From Nansenia antarctica (taxonomy: Eukaryota; Chordata; Actinopteri; Argentiniformes; Microstomatidae), in assembly GCA_963989245.1 (NCBI GenBank), contig OZ022345.1, forward strand, positions 30,606,827 through 30,670,826: a stretch of 64,000 nucleotides of DNA. The letters are read 5' to 3'. Below, in pieces: positions 33,321-43,083 of this stretch; position 1 is the first letter of the stretch; each line of letters starts with the position of its first letter. The notes below the pieces were generated by a model, which was not told the DNA's origin, ran no database searches, and worked only from the letters and a program-made list of their open reading frames with translations. A program made the translations under genes and the position numbers.

Positions 33321-33890
33321 AGGAAAGCAGCCCTGCCCCCTCCCATCACGCTGGGAGGTACCCCGGTGGCCTCCGTGGAGTCATGCCGCTTTCTAGGCAT
33401 GACCATCTCCCGGGACCTCAAGTGGGAGCGGAACACCGAGGCCCTCACGAAGAAGGCCCAGAAGAGGATGTTCTTCCTCCGGCAGCTGAGGAAACTCAGG
33501 CTGCCGAGGTCCATGATGGTCCAGTTTTACACGGCCATCATAGAGTCCATCCTCACCCACTCCATCATCACCTGGTTCCCTGCTGCAACGACCAAGGACA
33601 AGGCCAAGTTGCAGCGGGTGTTACGTTCAGAAGAGAGGGTGATCGGCTGTCCCTTGCCCTCCCTCAACTCCCTGCATGACACCAGGGCTCTGAGGAGGGC
33701 AAGGAAGATCATGGCAGACCCCTTCCACCCCGGCCACGGCCTCCTCACCCTGCTTCCCTCTGGAAGAAGGTTGCGGCTGCCTAAGGCACTGAAGGCCCGC
33801 CACAGGCTCAGTTTCTACCCCTCAGCCGCCAGGCTGATAAATGACTCTGGCTTCCCCCTCCCCCCCGCCCCCAAGTCTGCCCAGGACTGA
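33321..33890 (+). CDS. LINE family C RT C-terminal fragment
   Basis: About 190 open codons from the thumb of a Jockey-superfamily RT: 'CRFLGMTISRDLKWERNT', 'KKAQKRMFFLRQLRK', 'FYTAIIESILTHSIITWF', 'RRARKIMADPFHPGH' and a final 'FYPSAARLIND' block. The catalytic domain is missing. The frame is open but it is only a relic of a longer ORF2. Reading continues into the satellite upstream. Confidence 0.8.
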   Translation, partial: RKAALPPPITLGGTPVASVESCRFLGMTISRDLKWERNTEALTKKAQKRMFFLRQLRKLRLPRSMMVQFYTAIIESILTHSIITWFPAATTKDKAKLQRVLRSEERVIGCPLPSLNSLHDTRALRRARKIMADPFHPGHGLLTLLPSGRRLRLPKALKARHRLSFYPSAARLINDSGFPLPPAPKSAQD

Positions 33891-34107
33891 ATATGCACTG
33901 GACTCACTGTAAAAAACTCTGCACTGCACTTTATATTGCACTATCCAATGCACTGTTGTCTGTCCTGTGTTGTCCTGTTTTTTGATACGTGAAAAAAGTA
34001 TAAACGCACTTACTGTAATGTCGAAGCAAATTCCTATATGTGTATGCATAATGGCAATAAACGTTATCTGAATCTGAATCTGAATCTGAATCTGAATCTG
34101 AATCTGT
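33321..34107 (+). mobile_element. 5'-truncated LINE (family C), plus strand
   Basis: Contains the C-terminal RT region, a short 3' UTR with AATAAA (about 34055) and a TCTGAA hexamer tail (about 34065-34106). Decamer flanks both ends. Confidence 0.85.
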
Positions 34108-34333
34108 TTGTGTGTGTTAGGGTGTTTTAGTGTGTGTTAGGGTGTGTTAGGGTGTTAGTGTGTGTTAGTGTGTGTCAGGGTGTGTTAGGGTGTGTTAGGG
34201 TGTGTTAGGGTTGTGTAAGGGGTGTGTTAGTGTGTGTTAGTGTGTTTTAGTGTGTCTTAGGGTGTGTTAGAGTGTGTTAGGGTGTGTTAGGGTTTCAGGG
34301 GGTGTTAGGGTGTGTTAGTGTGTGTCAGGGTGT
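34108..34333. repeat. Decamer array block
   Basis: TTAGGGTGTG units between family C and the L2 element. Confidence 0.95.
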
Positions 34334-34991
34334 TAAAAAAAAAAATCAAAATCAAATTTTATTTGTATAGCGCATTTCTTACGAGATGCAACTCAATGCG
34401 CTTCACACAATGAAAATGTTCAGTCAATCAGTCAATCAATCAATCAATACTGACAGAGCCGCGAGCAGGCAAAAGTAAAAAACCTGTATACTATGTAGCC
34501 AGGAAAAATTCCCTTGCAGCCCTCTACCAATAGAGCGACTACTAGCCAGTTTGCTTACCAGTACCCAGCGGTCCCCCAGGGGAGGCCAGGACCACCGGCA
34601 CAAAGCAAGCAAGCAAGGGCAAAAACCTGTACACCATGTATCCAGGAAAAATTCCTTGCATATTATCGGCGTACACACTGTCCATAAATGTTGTGTTGTA
34701 TTTGCATCGTTCTGCATCCAGTATGGTCACAGGTCCTGCCAAAAGAGAAACTTAAGCACAGTTATGATGCAACAACACAATAGAGACAGTAAAGATGACA
34801 GCAATACAACCTGATGGTGGTCCTGGTACACCCTTGTACCGGTTCCAGTACTGCTCTAGGTGCTATTTGGAGCTGACAGTGCCTCATCAGCACCCGGGTC
34901 CATTTTCCTGTCAATACAAATCTCAAAAACACGAGTATGGTGTAATGGCCTAGTGATCCTAGTTCTATAATGTCCAATGTCTCCCTTAGTA

Positions 34992-37949
34992 TCAAAAGGC
35001 GACATTGAATAAGTAGGTTTTGAGGTCACGCTTAAAAATGTCCTGAGTTTTAGACAACCTCAGGCCCTCAGGTAGGGTGTTCCACAATCTAGGAGCATAT
35101 ATGCTAAAAGCTGATCCTCCAAATCTCTTTGTCCTAGCCTCTGGCACTATTAAAAGTTCCGTGCCACTAGACCGTAGGGGTCTAGCTGGTGTGTATCTTA
35201 TGAGCATGTCCACCATGTAATTGGGTGCATCACAGTGAAGTGATTTATAAACTAGTAAAAGGATCTTAAAGTCTATTCTATGACTGACAGGGAGCCAGTG
35301 TAGTGATCTCAAGACAGGTGTGATGTGCGCTCTCCGTTTGGTCCTAGTAAGGACACGAGCAGCAGCATTTTTAACCATTTGTAGTCTATTTATCATTTTT
35401 TGGGGGAGACCTGTCAGGAGAGCATTACAGTAATCTAGCCTACTAGTAACAAACGCATGCATTAATTTTTCAGTGTCTGCCTGGGAGAGAAATGATTGTA
35501 CCTTAGTGATGTTTCTTAGATGGTAGAAGGATGTTTTAATAGTGTTATTAATATGAGTTTCAAAATTTAGATCTGGGTCAATTATGACACCAAGATTCCT
35601 GGCCTGACACTTAGTGTTAAGAGCTAGTGTTTTCAAGTGTGCAGATAATTTCTCTCTCCCAGTTTTCTCGCCAATGATCAATACCTCTGTTTTTTCTTGA
35701 TTGAGTTGGAGAAAGTTTTGTGTCATCCAAATATTAATATCGGCAATACAGTCTATTAGGTGGTCGATCATCTTGTAGTCGTTGGGAGTTACTGAGATAT
35801 AAAGCTGAGTGTCGTCAGCATAGCTGTGGTAGTTAACGCTATGCTTCTTGATAACAGAACTGAGGGGTAGCATGTATAGGCTAAAAAGCAACGGTCCTAA
35901 AATGGACCCCTGGGGAACTCCACAGGTTGTGCTATAATTTTTTGACTTATGGTCACCAAGGGCTACAAAGTAATCACGGTCAGCCAGGTAAGTCCTGAAC
36001 CAGTTTAAGACCGGACCTGAGAGGCCAACCCAGTTTTCAAGTCTCTCAATAAGTATGGAGTGGTCTACCGTATCAAAGGCTGCACTTAAGTCTAAGAGTA
36101 CAAGAATCGAGAGTTTTTTCGAGTCTGCATTTATCCTAAGGTCATTAGTTACCTTAAGCAAAGCGGTTTCTGTGCTGTGGTATGATCGGAAACCTGACTG
36201 AAGTGGGTCATACCTATTATTTAGGACTAAGAATTCATGAAGCTGTCTATACGCTGCCTTTTCTAAACTTTTGCTTAGAAAAGTGAGATTGGATATTGGT
36301 CTACAGTTTTTTGGATCAGAAGGATCTAGGTTACTTTTCTTCAGGGTGGGTCTAACCAGGGCAGTTTTTAGCGCCGCTGGAAATATCCCTTTAAGTAGGG
36401 AGTGATTTACAATGCCTAGTATGTCATCAGACACAGATTCAAAAATGTCCTTAAAAAAGGTGGTAGGAATAGGGTCAAGAGGACACGTAGACGGTTTAAG
36501 CTGTGACACAATTTTACCTAGTGTTTCCGTACTAATCATGGTGAACATGCTCATAGTCATGTTCTGTGGTGGCGGATCTGTGGTGCTACACAAACCTAGT
36601 CTTTCCTGAGTAATACACATTCTAATATTTGTTATCTTATCCCTGAAGTGGGCTGCAAATTCCTCGCATTTGGTGACAGAGGCTGCGCCGTCTAGAGTCC
36701 TAGGAGCAGGGTTTACAAGGCAATCAATTGTCGAGAACAAGACCCTGGGGTTATTCTTGTTTGTAGATATTATCTTTGAGAAGTGATTTTTCCTAGCATT
36801 TCGCATTGCCAAGTTAAAGGCAGATAGATGTTCTTTAAAAATATTCTGATCAATCTGTAGTTTGCTCTTTCTCCATCTGCGCTCAGCTTTTCTAGATGTT
36901 CTCTTTAAGAGATTTATTTCACTGTTTCGCCATGGTGCTCTCCTCTTGGCTCCAACCTTTTTTAGTTTGGTAGGTGCCAGGGAGTCTAGGGCCATTTTTA
37001 CTTTATTGTTAAAGGTAATTACTAAGTCGTTTTCACATAACGTGGGAGTTGTGTGATTACTGTTCATTAAAGCTTTGAAATGTTCAGCCACTGCAGGGGT
37101 AAGATAACGTTTTTTAACAACACGTTCAGCATTGCTTTCAGCTTTACGTGTTACAATGGTAAAGAAAATACAGAAATGGTCAGAGAGGGCCAGGTCGCTG
37201 ATACCTGATATTGAGACCTCAAGACCCTTTGTAATCACAAGATCAAGGGTATGGCCATGATTGTGGGTGGGTTCATTGACATGTTGGACAAAATCCATAG
37301 ATTCCAAGAGGTCAATAAATTCCCTAGCCCTCAAGTCAGCCTCATTATCAACATGAAAGTTAAAATCACCAGTGATAATAATCCTATCATAGTTGGGATG
37401 GATAATGGATAGGAACTCAGAGAAGTCAGGTAGGAAGGTAGGGGCTGGTTTCGGCGGCCTGTATACAGTTACCGTAAGAATAGGTGGTTGGCATGCCATA
37501 ACTGTGGCATGATATTCAAAGGAGGAGAATATATCAAAGGATATGCTCCTGCAGTTTAGGTTATTTGAAGCTATGGTAGCTGTTCCTCCCCCCTTTTTTC
37601 CATTTCTGATTGATTGGAAAAAACTGTAGTTGGGGGGAGATGCCTCAATAAGGGCTGCTGCTCCATTTGTATCTAGCCAGGTTTCTGTGAGTAGCATGCA
37701 GTCGAGTTTTCTATCACAAATGAGCTCATTTATGATAAATGTTTTTTTGTTAGATAGGGACCTGATATTCAAAATTGCCATGGAGATGTCATTTTGACAC
37801 TGGGGCAGACTCGTGGGCATACTTAATGAAATGGGTAATAGATTTCTCAAATTTGCGCCATGTATTGCCTTATTTGTGGTGGAGGGAGTCCGATGGGAGA
37901 CAATAGTCTGGATGGCATGTTTGGTGTTAGAGGAATGGATCGGACTCAT
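34992..37949 (-). CDS. L2 ORF2: endonuclease and reverse transcriptase
   Basis: 985 residues, no stop. APE-type endonuclease about 55-265: 'LNIRSL' (N61), 'LTETW' (E89), 'ITGDFNFH' (D195, N197), 'HTLDLVIT' (D236) and 'SDHF' (D257-H258), so all expected catalytic residues are present. Reverse transcriptase about 485-760: 'NCRPISNLTFLSK', 'LLDLSAAFDTVDH', 'GVPQGSILGPLLF' and YADD at 710-713 (genomic 35811-35822). The C-terminal domain includes 'LDYCNALLTGLP' and 'LHWLPVSHRI', usual for fish L2. It would nick DNA and prime cDNA from the 3' end. It starts 6 nt after, and in the same frame as, the ORF1 stop. Confidence 0.92.
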   Translation of the reverse strand: MSPIHSSNTKHAIQTIVSHRTPSTTNKAIHGANLRNLLPISLSMPTSLPQCQNDISMAILNIRSLSNKKTFIINELICDRKLDCMLLTETWLDTNGAAALIEASPPNYSFFQSIRNGKKGGGTATIASNNLNCRSISFDIFSSFEYHATVMACQPPILTVTVYRPPKPAPTFLPDFSEFLSIIHPNYDRIIITGDFNFHVDNEADLRAREFIDLLESMDFVQHVNEPTHNHGHTLDLVITKGLEVSISGISDLALSDHFCIFFTIVTRKAESNAERVVKKRYLTPAVAEHFKALMNSNHTTPTLCENDLVITFNNKVKMALDSLAPTKLKKVGAKRRAPWRNSEINLLKRTSRKAERRWRKSKLQIDQNIFKEHLSAFNLAMRNARKNHFSKIISTNKNNPRVLFSTIDCLVNPAPRTLDGAASVTKCEEFAAHFRDKITNIRMCITQERLGLCSTTDPPPQNMTMSMFTMISTETLGKIVSQLKPSTCPLDPIPTTFFKDIFESVSDDILGIVNHSLLKGIFPAALKTALVRPTLKKSNLDPSDPKNCRPISNLTFLSKSLEKAAYRQLHEFLVLNNRYDPLQSGFRSYHSTETALLKVTNDLRINADSKKLSILVLLDLSAAFDTVDHSILIERLENWVGLSGPVLNWFRTYLADRDYFVALGDHKSKNYSTTCGVPQGSILGPLLFSLYMLPLSSVIKKHSVNYHSYADDTQLYISVTPNDYKMIDHLIDCIADINIWMTQNFLQLNQEKTEVLIIGEKTGREKLSAHLKTLALNTKCQARNLGVIIDPDLNFETHINNTIKTSFYHLRNITKVQSFLSQADTEKLMHAFVTSRLDYCNALLTGLPQKMINRLQMVKNAAARVLTRTKRRAHITPVLRSLHWLPVSHRIDFKILLLVYKSLHCDAPNYMVDMLIRYTPARPLRSSGTELLIVPEARTKRFGGSAFSIYAPRLWNTLPEGLRLSKTQDIFKRDLKTYLFNVAF

Positions 37950-37955
37950 CCCACA

Positions 37956-39227
37956 TCAGCGTTGACAGGGCACCGGCCAGGTCCAGGGCTGGACAGCGAG
38001 GTCCATGGACATCGACAGCAGGCGGGCACCATACCTGTTTGGGTGAAACCTATCTCTCGCAAACAGCTCACTACGGTTAAAGAACGTGGTGAAATTGTCT
38101 ATAAATGGGATTTGCATATGACAGCAGTATCCCTGTAGCCAAAGGTGAAGACTTCGAATTCTACTGTATTTGGTGTCGCCATACCTGGGACTCGGGAAGG
38201 GGCCCGAGATGATGCAGGTCTTACCTGTGCCCCTGACGGTGGCGATGAGGGCTCGGAAGTCGACCTTCAGCTCCTCCGACCTCTCCCGTCCGATGTCGTT
38301 GGCACCCACGTGGACGATGACGGAGGTGACCTGGGGGGGGGCATCCTTCACCAGCATCGGGACTACCATGGCGACGTCCCTCACCTTGGCACCTGGGATG
38401 CAGTGGGTTATGGCCTTCGGGACTACAACATGGCGGACCATGGACGAGCCTATTACAAGCACAGAGGGGGGGGGGGGGGGAGAAGAGCGGGTGCGGGGGG
38501 GGGGAGGAGACGCGAACTGTAGTCTCCTCTGCCGGTGGCGTGATGGACCTGTAGGGGGCCCAGGGTGGGAGAGGGGGAGAGAGAGAGGGGGGGCGTGTGG
38601 TCTCTGGGGCGGGGGCGGGGCCAGGCATGTGGTCTCTGGGGCGGGGGTGGTGACAGGCGTGTGGTCTCTAGGGGCGGGGGCGGGGCCAGGCGTGTGGTCT
38701 CTAGGGGCGGGGGCGGGGCCAGGCGTGTGGTCTCTAGGGGTGGGGGCGGGGCCAGGCGTGTGGTCTCTAGGGGCGGGGGCGGGGCCAGGCGTGTGGTCTC
38801 TAGGGGCGGGGGCGGGGCCAGGCGTGTGGTCTCTGGGGGTGGGGGTGCAGGCCCTGGCTCTCTTCGGCTTCGGTGTGGACTGGTGGCTCTGCAGCGCCTC
38901 GAAGCTGTTCCGTAGCAGGAGGGCCTCATGGGGGTTGGCGCCAGAGGAGTCGTGGGTACGACTCCTCTTCCTGACGGTGATCCAAGTCCCTGGTGATGTA
39001 GGGACAGTGTGAGTTACACCTGGAATTGGGCTTACAGGTGGAGACTTTGATGTTGATGTTGTGGTTTGTGTGCTTTCTATGTCTGTAATTATTGTTTTAT
39101 CATTATGTAATGTGTCAAAAAGTGAATTTAGATCCGACTCCCCTTGTTTGATCTGGTGTAGATTCGAGATTCGTCCCTTCATCTCCTCAACCTGGTAGCT
39201 AAGCTCCAGGCAGCGCTGGCAGGCCAT
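37956..39227 (-). CDS. L2 ORF1: coiled N-terminus, 11-residue repeats, SGNH hydrolase domain
   Basis: 423 residues. The N-terminus (MACQRCLELSYQVEEMKGRI) has a cysteine pair and a short coiled-coil-like stretch. Residues about 131-191 are six tandem copies of an 11-residue unit PRDHTPGPAPA. A proline-rich linker leads to an SGNH/GDSL hydrolase domain (about 256-405) with block I VIGSSMVRH (Ser261), HVGANDIG (Asn310) and DRFHPNRYG (Asp392, His395), so the catalytic Ser, Asp and His are present. CR1/L2 ORF1 proteins with such esterase domains are known. It probably binds element RNA or membranes. It ends with TGA. Confidence 0.88.
   Translation of the reverse strand: MACQRCLELSYQVEEMKGRISNLHQIKQGESDLNSLFDTLHNDKTIITDIESTQTTTSTSKSPPVSPIPGVTHTVPTSPGTWITVRKRSRTHDSSGANPHEALLLRNSFEALQSHQSTPKPKRARACTPTPRDHTPGPAPAPRDHTPGPAPAPRDHTPGPAPTPRDHTPGPAPAPRDHTPGPAPAPRDHTPVTTPAPETTCLAPPPPQRPHAPPLSLPLSHPGPPTGPSRHRQRRLQFASPPPPRTRSSPPPPPSVLVIGSSMVRHVVVPKAITHCIPGAKVRDVAMVVPMLVKDAPPQVTSVIVHVGANDIGRERSEELKVDFRALIATVRGTGKTCIISGPFPSPRYGDTKYSRIRSLHLWLQGYCCHMQIPFIDNFTTFFNRSELFARDRFHPNRYGARLLSMSMDLAVQPWTWPVPCQR
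38655..38837 (-). repeat. 33-bp coding minisatellite in L2 ORF1
   Basis: Six near-identical 33-bp units (core GTGTGGTCTCTAGGGGCGGG on the plus strand), each encoding 11 residues. The unit length is a multiple of three, so copy-number change keeps the frame. The unit is GC-rich and differs sharply in composition from the flanking element. Confidence 0.95.
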
Positions 39228-39324
39228 GAAAGAGAAAAATGGTGTTATTTGCAGAGAGAGAGAAAAACAATTTGATAGTGATCAATCAGTGTTTCAGAGA
39301 TATGTGATATAAAAGTGTATAAGG

Positions 39325-39509
39325 TTCTAGTAGGGGTAGTGGTGGTCTAGTAGAGGTAGTAGTAGGGGTAGTGTTGGTCTAGTGGGGATAGTGGTGGTCT
39401 AGTAGAGGGGTAGTGGTGGTCTAGTAGGGGTAGTAGTGGTCTAGTAGGGGTAGTGGTGGTCTAGTAGGGGTAGTGGTGGTCTAGTAGGGGTAGTGGTGGT
39501 CTAGTGGGG
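39325..39509. repeat. 20-bp minisatellite in the L2 5' UTR
   Basis: Tandem units of about 20 bp with core TCTAGTAGGGGTAGTGGTGG. Noncoding, between the promoter monomers and ORF1. Confidence 0.9.
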
Positions 39510-39787
39510 GTAGTTAGTAGTTCGGGGAGGTATCCCGATAGAAAAAAGTCCGTTTAAAAAGTGTAAAGGTGGCTAGCTGGTTAGCCGCGGTAGCTAACTA
39601 ATAACGCTGGTAATCCCGATTCAGCCTCCCGGCGTCGGATTCGGCGGAACGAGGTCCCGATGTTATATAGGATAGGAAAGCTATTTATTGTAGTTAGTAG
39701 TTCGTGGAGGTATCCCGATAGAAAAAAGTCCGTTTAAAAAGTGTAAAGGTGGCTAGCTGGTTAGCCGCGGTAGCTAACTAATAACGC
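39510..39787 (-). promoter_or_regulatory. 5' UTR monomers of the L2 element (putative promoter)
   Basis: A 98-bp segment at 39690-39787 is repeated at 39510-39607 (one substitution seen), period 180 bp. The outermost monomer is truncated at the element's 5' end. Tandem 5' UTR monomers act as internal promoters in several LINEs, as in mouse L1; promoter function here is inferred from position. Confidence 0.7.
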
Positions 39788-40038
39788 GTGTGTTAGGGTG
39801 TGTTAGTGTGTTTCAGGGTGTGTTAGGGTGTGTTAGGGTGTGTTAGTGTGTGTTAGAGGTGTGTTAGGGTGTGTTAGGGTGTTGTACGGTGTGTTAGTGG
39901 TGTGTTAGGGTGTGTTAGGGTGTGTTAGTGTGTGTTAGAGGTGTGTTAGGGTGTTAGGGTGTGTTCATGTGTGTTAGGGTGTGTTAGTGGTGTGTTAGGG
40001 TGTGTTAGGGTGTTAGGGTGTATTAGGGTGTGTTAGGG
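39788..40038. repeat. Decamer array block
   Basis: TTAGGGTGTG units between the L2 5' end and the foldback element. Confidence 0.95.
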
Positions 40039-40749
40039 CAACCTGGTCTCACACGGCAGACGTCAGGATTCGACGTCTGTCGTTCGCATCCAAACGTCGA
40101 ATTCCGACGTGACATTTCGTTCTGAAAGCGCAGGGGTGCGCAGGGGTGCACCTGTTATGTGCGCCTGTCGGGCTGGCATGGGTGGCACAATTTTGAGAAT
40201 GTAACACTTAATTCCCTGCATTCTGGTCAATTTGTGCACCATACAAATGTAATATTAAACTCCCATATTTATTCTTTAAACAAAAAATCTGGGGGAGTGG
40301 TCGGAGTTAACGAGATATTGTTCCAATCCATTACCTGGCCATTACCTGCCTGTGAAAAGTATGAACAGTTTGCATTGCCTAGCGTGTAGGGCCGTGAGAA
40401 ATTGAGAGCATATAAATCACTAGATGCCTACAACTACGCAATCTGTGGTCATGTACAGTACATCAAATACCATGACATAGATTCAGACTTTCATGTCTTG
40501 AAATCAGAAGTCCTCCCAAGCCAAAGACAAGATAGGTTGTCTTACAATCCGTGCGTTTAATTGCAAACTTCCACATACAAAACCGCCAGTTCACCGAAGC
40601 TCTCCTTTCCTCAATGCAACACCCGCCCCCTCGTGACCTCCACCAATCACAGGAATGCATTGGCACACAACACAGCTCACAGTAACAGTGCTAACATTGC
40701 ATTTCTGAGCATTAATTGCAACATTAATGAACATATTATTACACGGTTG

Positions 40750-40935
40750 CTACAATACTTTACCTGATATAAAATGGGCGGCACATGCACAAGCATTTTT
40801 TTTTATCTTGTCCTCAGTCCAGTTGACGCCGCCGGTTGCTCTGAAATGGTCTGATCCTGATGGAATTCGGTAGAACTTGAGTCCGATAGTCGTGGAATAT
40901 CGATTCTGACAACCGAACACGCAACAAGCAGACAT
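40750..40935 (-). CDS. THAP domain exon, left arm
   Basis: 61 codons from an ATG. It has the zinc-binding pattern of a THAP DNA-binding domain: cysteines at the N-terminus (SACCVFGCQNR), 'LKFYRIPS', a tryptophan (NWT) and the closing C-x2-H-F (CAAHF). After ISG the sequence reads GTAAAGTA, a plausible splice donor, so this is a first coding exon. It reads toward the outer end of the arm. No transposase exon follows inside the element, so the product would be truncated. Confidence 0.7.
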   Translation of the reverse strand: MSACCVFGCQNRYSTTIGLKFYRIPSGSDHFRATGGVNWTEDKIKKNACACAAHFISGKVL

Positions 40936-41248
40936 TTATTTATGCTAGTAGCCGTTGTAAGCTATTTTAAGCGTACCTAACTCTGGATCAAGAATGTTGT
41001 TTTTGTCCACGCTTCCGTTGCCTAAACGCGCGCGACTGTAAAAGGGGCGGGGGCATCATTCACCGGGATTCTTCTCTGGTGAAGATCAAGTGAGAAAGAT
41101 TGCTTTACCTTCATCAGATCCACTTGCCTTTGGCTTACCTGTATATTTTGGTCTATACCAGGACTTGAGAAACGAGATGCCCAACATTGGATTTGACAAA
41201 CTCTGGCCCATTTTGCGCAACAAGTGGAAGAGTTTGAAGCAGCGGAGA

Positions 41249-41337
41249 CAGGGTTGCCAGATGGGCTGGTTTTTGGTGGATTTAGCTGTTTTTAGACTGG
41301 TTAGGCTCGAAATTGTCAATCCCATCTGGCAACCCTG
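41249..41337. mobile_element. 89-bp hAT-type MITE
   Basis: Terminal inverted repeats CAGGGTTGCCAGATGGG and CCCATCTGGCAACCCTG, flanked by a perfect 8-bp duplication AGCGGAGA (41241-41248, 41338-41345). Length, CAG ends and 8-bp duplication are diagnostic of hAT MITEs. It sits at the inner edge of the left arm and is absent from the right arm. Confidence 0.95.
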
Positions 41338-41345
41338 AGCGGAGA

Positions 41346-42589
41346 GTCTACAGATAGTATGTTTACAGATATCGCACTGCTGGAGATGCACTCCACACGT
41401 TCTTAAAAGAAATAAAGCTTTATTGTACTTAAAACAATATTTCATATGTGTTTTTTGAGAGTTCTTTACATTAAATTATATACATCATGTCAGCTGTGTG
41501 CCAATCAATCAGGGGGGTGGCACCTGGGGTGGCCAATCAGATTTCAGGGGTGGCACGTGCTACCCCAGGCCACCCCCTGGACACGCCCCTGGCTGCACTT
41601 GCATTAATTAGTTAGGCCACATCATTAGTTAGGCCACATCATTTTGAGATACAACCAACGGAGAACAGATTTTAATAGGCCACATTTTGAGATACAACCA
41701 ACGGAGAACAGATTTTAATAGGCCACATTTTGAGATACAACCAATGGAGAACAGATTTTAATAACAACAGCAGAAACAATTGTCATCTTCCCTGTTTTAT
41801 TCGCTGTCAATAGGCCTATCAAACTATTTTACAACCAGACGGCAGTGCGCTTCAACGTTCATTCATTTGGAACTGCGAGAATGAGTAACGTTAGCCCGAT
41901 TGCACTTGCATTAATTATAGGCTACATTTTGAGACCGGTCGGATCTATTCATACAACAAGGGACACAGCACTTTCCCGTTTTCCCCATATTGTCAGGGTA
42001 TTTGAGCCTCGGAAAAGCGCTATATAAATATAATTTATTTATCAAAGTGGGTGTGGCTTAGACAGTTAGGGGGAGTGGCTTGTATCAAAGTGGGAGTGGC
42101 TTGTATCAAAGTGGGTGGAGCGTGTATCAAAGTGGGAGTGGCTTAGACACTTAGGGGGAGTGGCTTGTATTAAAGTGGGTGGAGCTTTATCAAAGTGGGT
42201 GTGGCTTAGACAGTTAGGGGGAGTGGCTTGTATCAAAGTGGGTGGAGCTTGTATCAAAGTGGGTGTGGCCTGTATCAAAGTGTGAGTGGCTTAGACACTT
42301 AGGGGGAGTGGCTTGTATCAAAGTGGGTGTGGCCTGTCGGTGGGGCCGAGCCGAGTCGGAAAATATCTGAACCGTGTCTGTGGCACCTATAGTTGCGACG
42401 CTAAAGTCCTTTAACCTTTAATGTCACACTAGGCCCAAAAGCCTGAATTAAAGTGCTGGGGTACGTTTGGGCCCAGGGAACGGGCTGCGAAAGAGTCACA
42501 CTCACCAAACTTGACACACTCCTTCCCCTTCATGGGACATTGTACCATGTCAACTTTCCTCCTCCTGTCTCCGCTGCTCCGCAGTCTCT
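41346..42589. other. Centre of the foldback element: minisatellites, no gene
   Basis: Holds a possible hAT end on the minus strand (CAGGGGCGTGTCC, at about 41579-41591), a 43-bp unit tandemly repeated about three times (about 41635-41764, core GAGATACAACCAACGGAG) and a minisatellite with core GTGGCTTGTATCAAAGTGGG (about 42044-42340). No transposase motif is recognised. Confidence 0.6.
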
Positions 42590-42897
42590 GCTGCTTCAAA
42601 CTCTTCCACTTGTTGCGAAAAATGGGCCAGAGTTTGTCAAATCCAATGTTGGGCATCTCGTTTCTCAAGTCCTGGTATAGACTAAAATATACAGGTAAGC
42701 CAAAGGCAAGTGGATCTGATGAAGGTAAAGCAATCTTTCTCACTTGATCTTCACCAGAGAAGAACCCCGTAGAATCATGCCCCCGCCCCTTTTACAGTCG
42801 CGCGCGTTTAGGCAACGGAAGCGTGGACAAAAACAACATTCTTGATCCAGAGTTAGGTACGCTTAAAATGGCTTAAAACGGCTACTAGCATAAAGAA

Positions 42898-43083
42898 ATG
42901 TCTGCTTGTTGCATGTTCGGTTGTCAGAATCGATATTCCACGACTATCGGACTCAAGTTCTACCGAATTCCATCAGGATCAGACCATTTCAGAGCAACCG
43001 GCGGCATCAACTGGACTGAGGACAAGATCAAAAAAAATGCTTGTGCATGTGCCGCCCATTTTATATCAGGTAAAGTATTGTAG
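42898..43083 (+). CDS. THAP domain exon, right arm
   Basis: Mirror copy of the left-arm exon with two residue differences (MFGC for VFGC, GGIN for GGVN). The same CCHF pattern and GTAAAGTA donor are present. Both copies are open, so selection or recent arm homogenisation has kept them alike. Confidence 0.7.
   Translation: MSACCMFGCQNRYSTTIGLKFYRIPSGSDHFRATGGINWTEDKIKKNACACAAHFISGKVL

Larger units (their letters stand above)
34334..39787 (-). mobile_element. Full-length L2-type LINE with two intact ORFs
   Basis: 5.45 kb on the minus strand: 5' UTR with repeated monomers (39787-39228), ORF1 (39227-37956), ORF2 (37949-34992), a 3' UTR of about 650 bp with ATACAAATAAAATTTGATTT near its end and a short A/T-rich tail. 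Two ORFs, ORF1 with an SGNH hydrolase domain, and ORF2 with EN and RT of the YADDTQLY type are typical of CR1/L2 elements in fish. Decamer lies on both sides. It appears complete and possibly active. Confidence 0.88.

Noticed and set aside
37860..38138. Small plus-strand gene over the ORF1/ORF2 junction
   Set aside because: No domain; antisense to two confirmed LINE ORFs.
38221..39012. Frames of up to 280 codons overlapping L2 ORF1 on both strands
   Set aside because: Shadows of the GC-rich 33-bp repeat. The minus frame 39227-37956 holds the SGNH motifs.
34992..39227. Host gene with an esterase domain
   Set aside because: The SGNH domain belongs to LINE ORF1 and is followed at once by an EN-RT ORF.
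41086..41338. Second protein domain in the foldback arms (PVYFGLYQDLRNEMPNIG frame)
   Set aside because: Open in both arms but only because the arms are copies; no family could be recognised and the frame is short.
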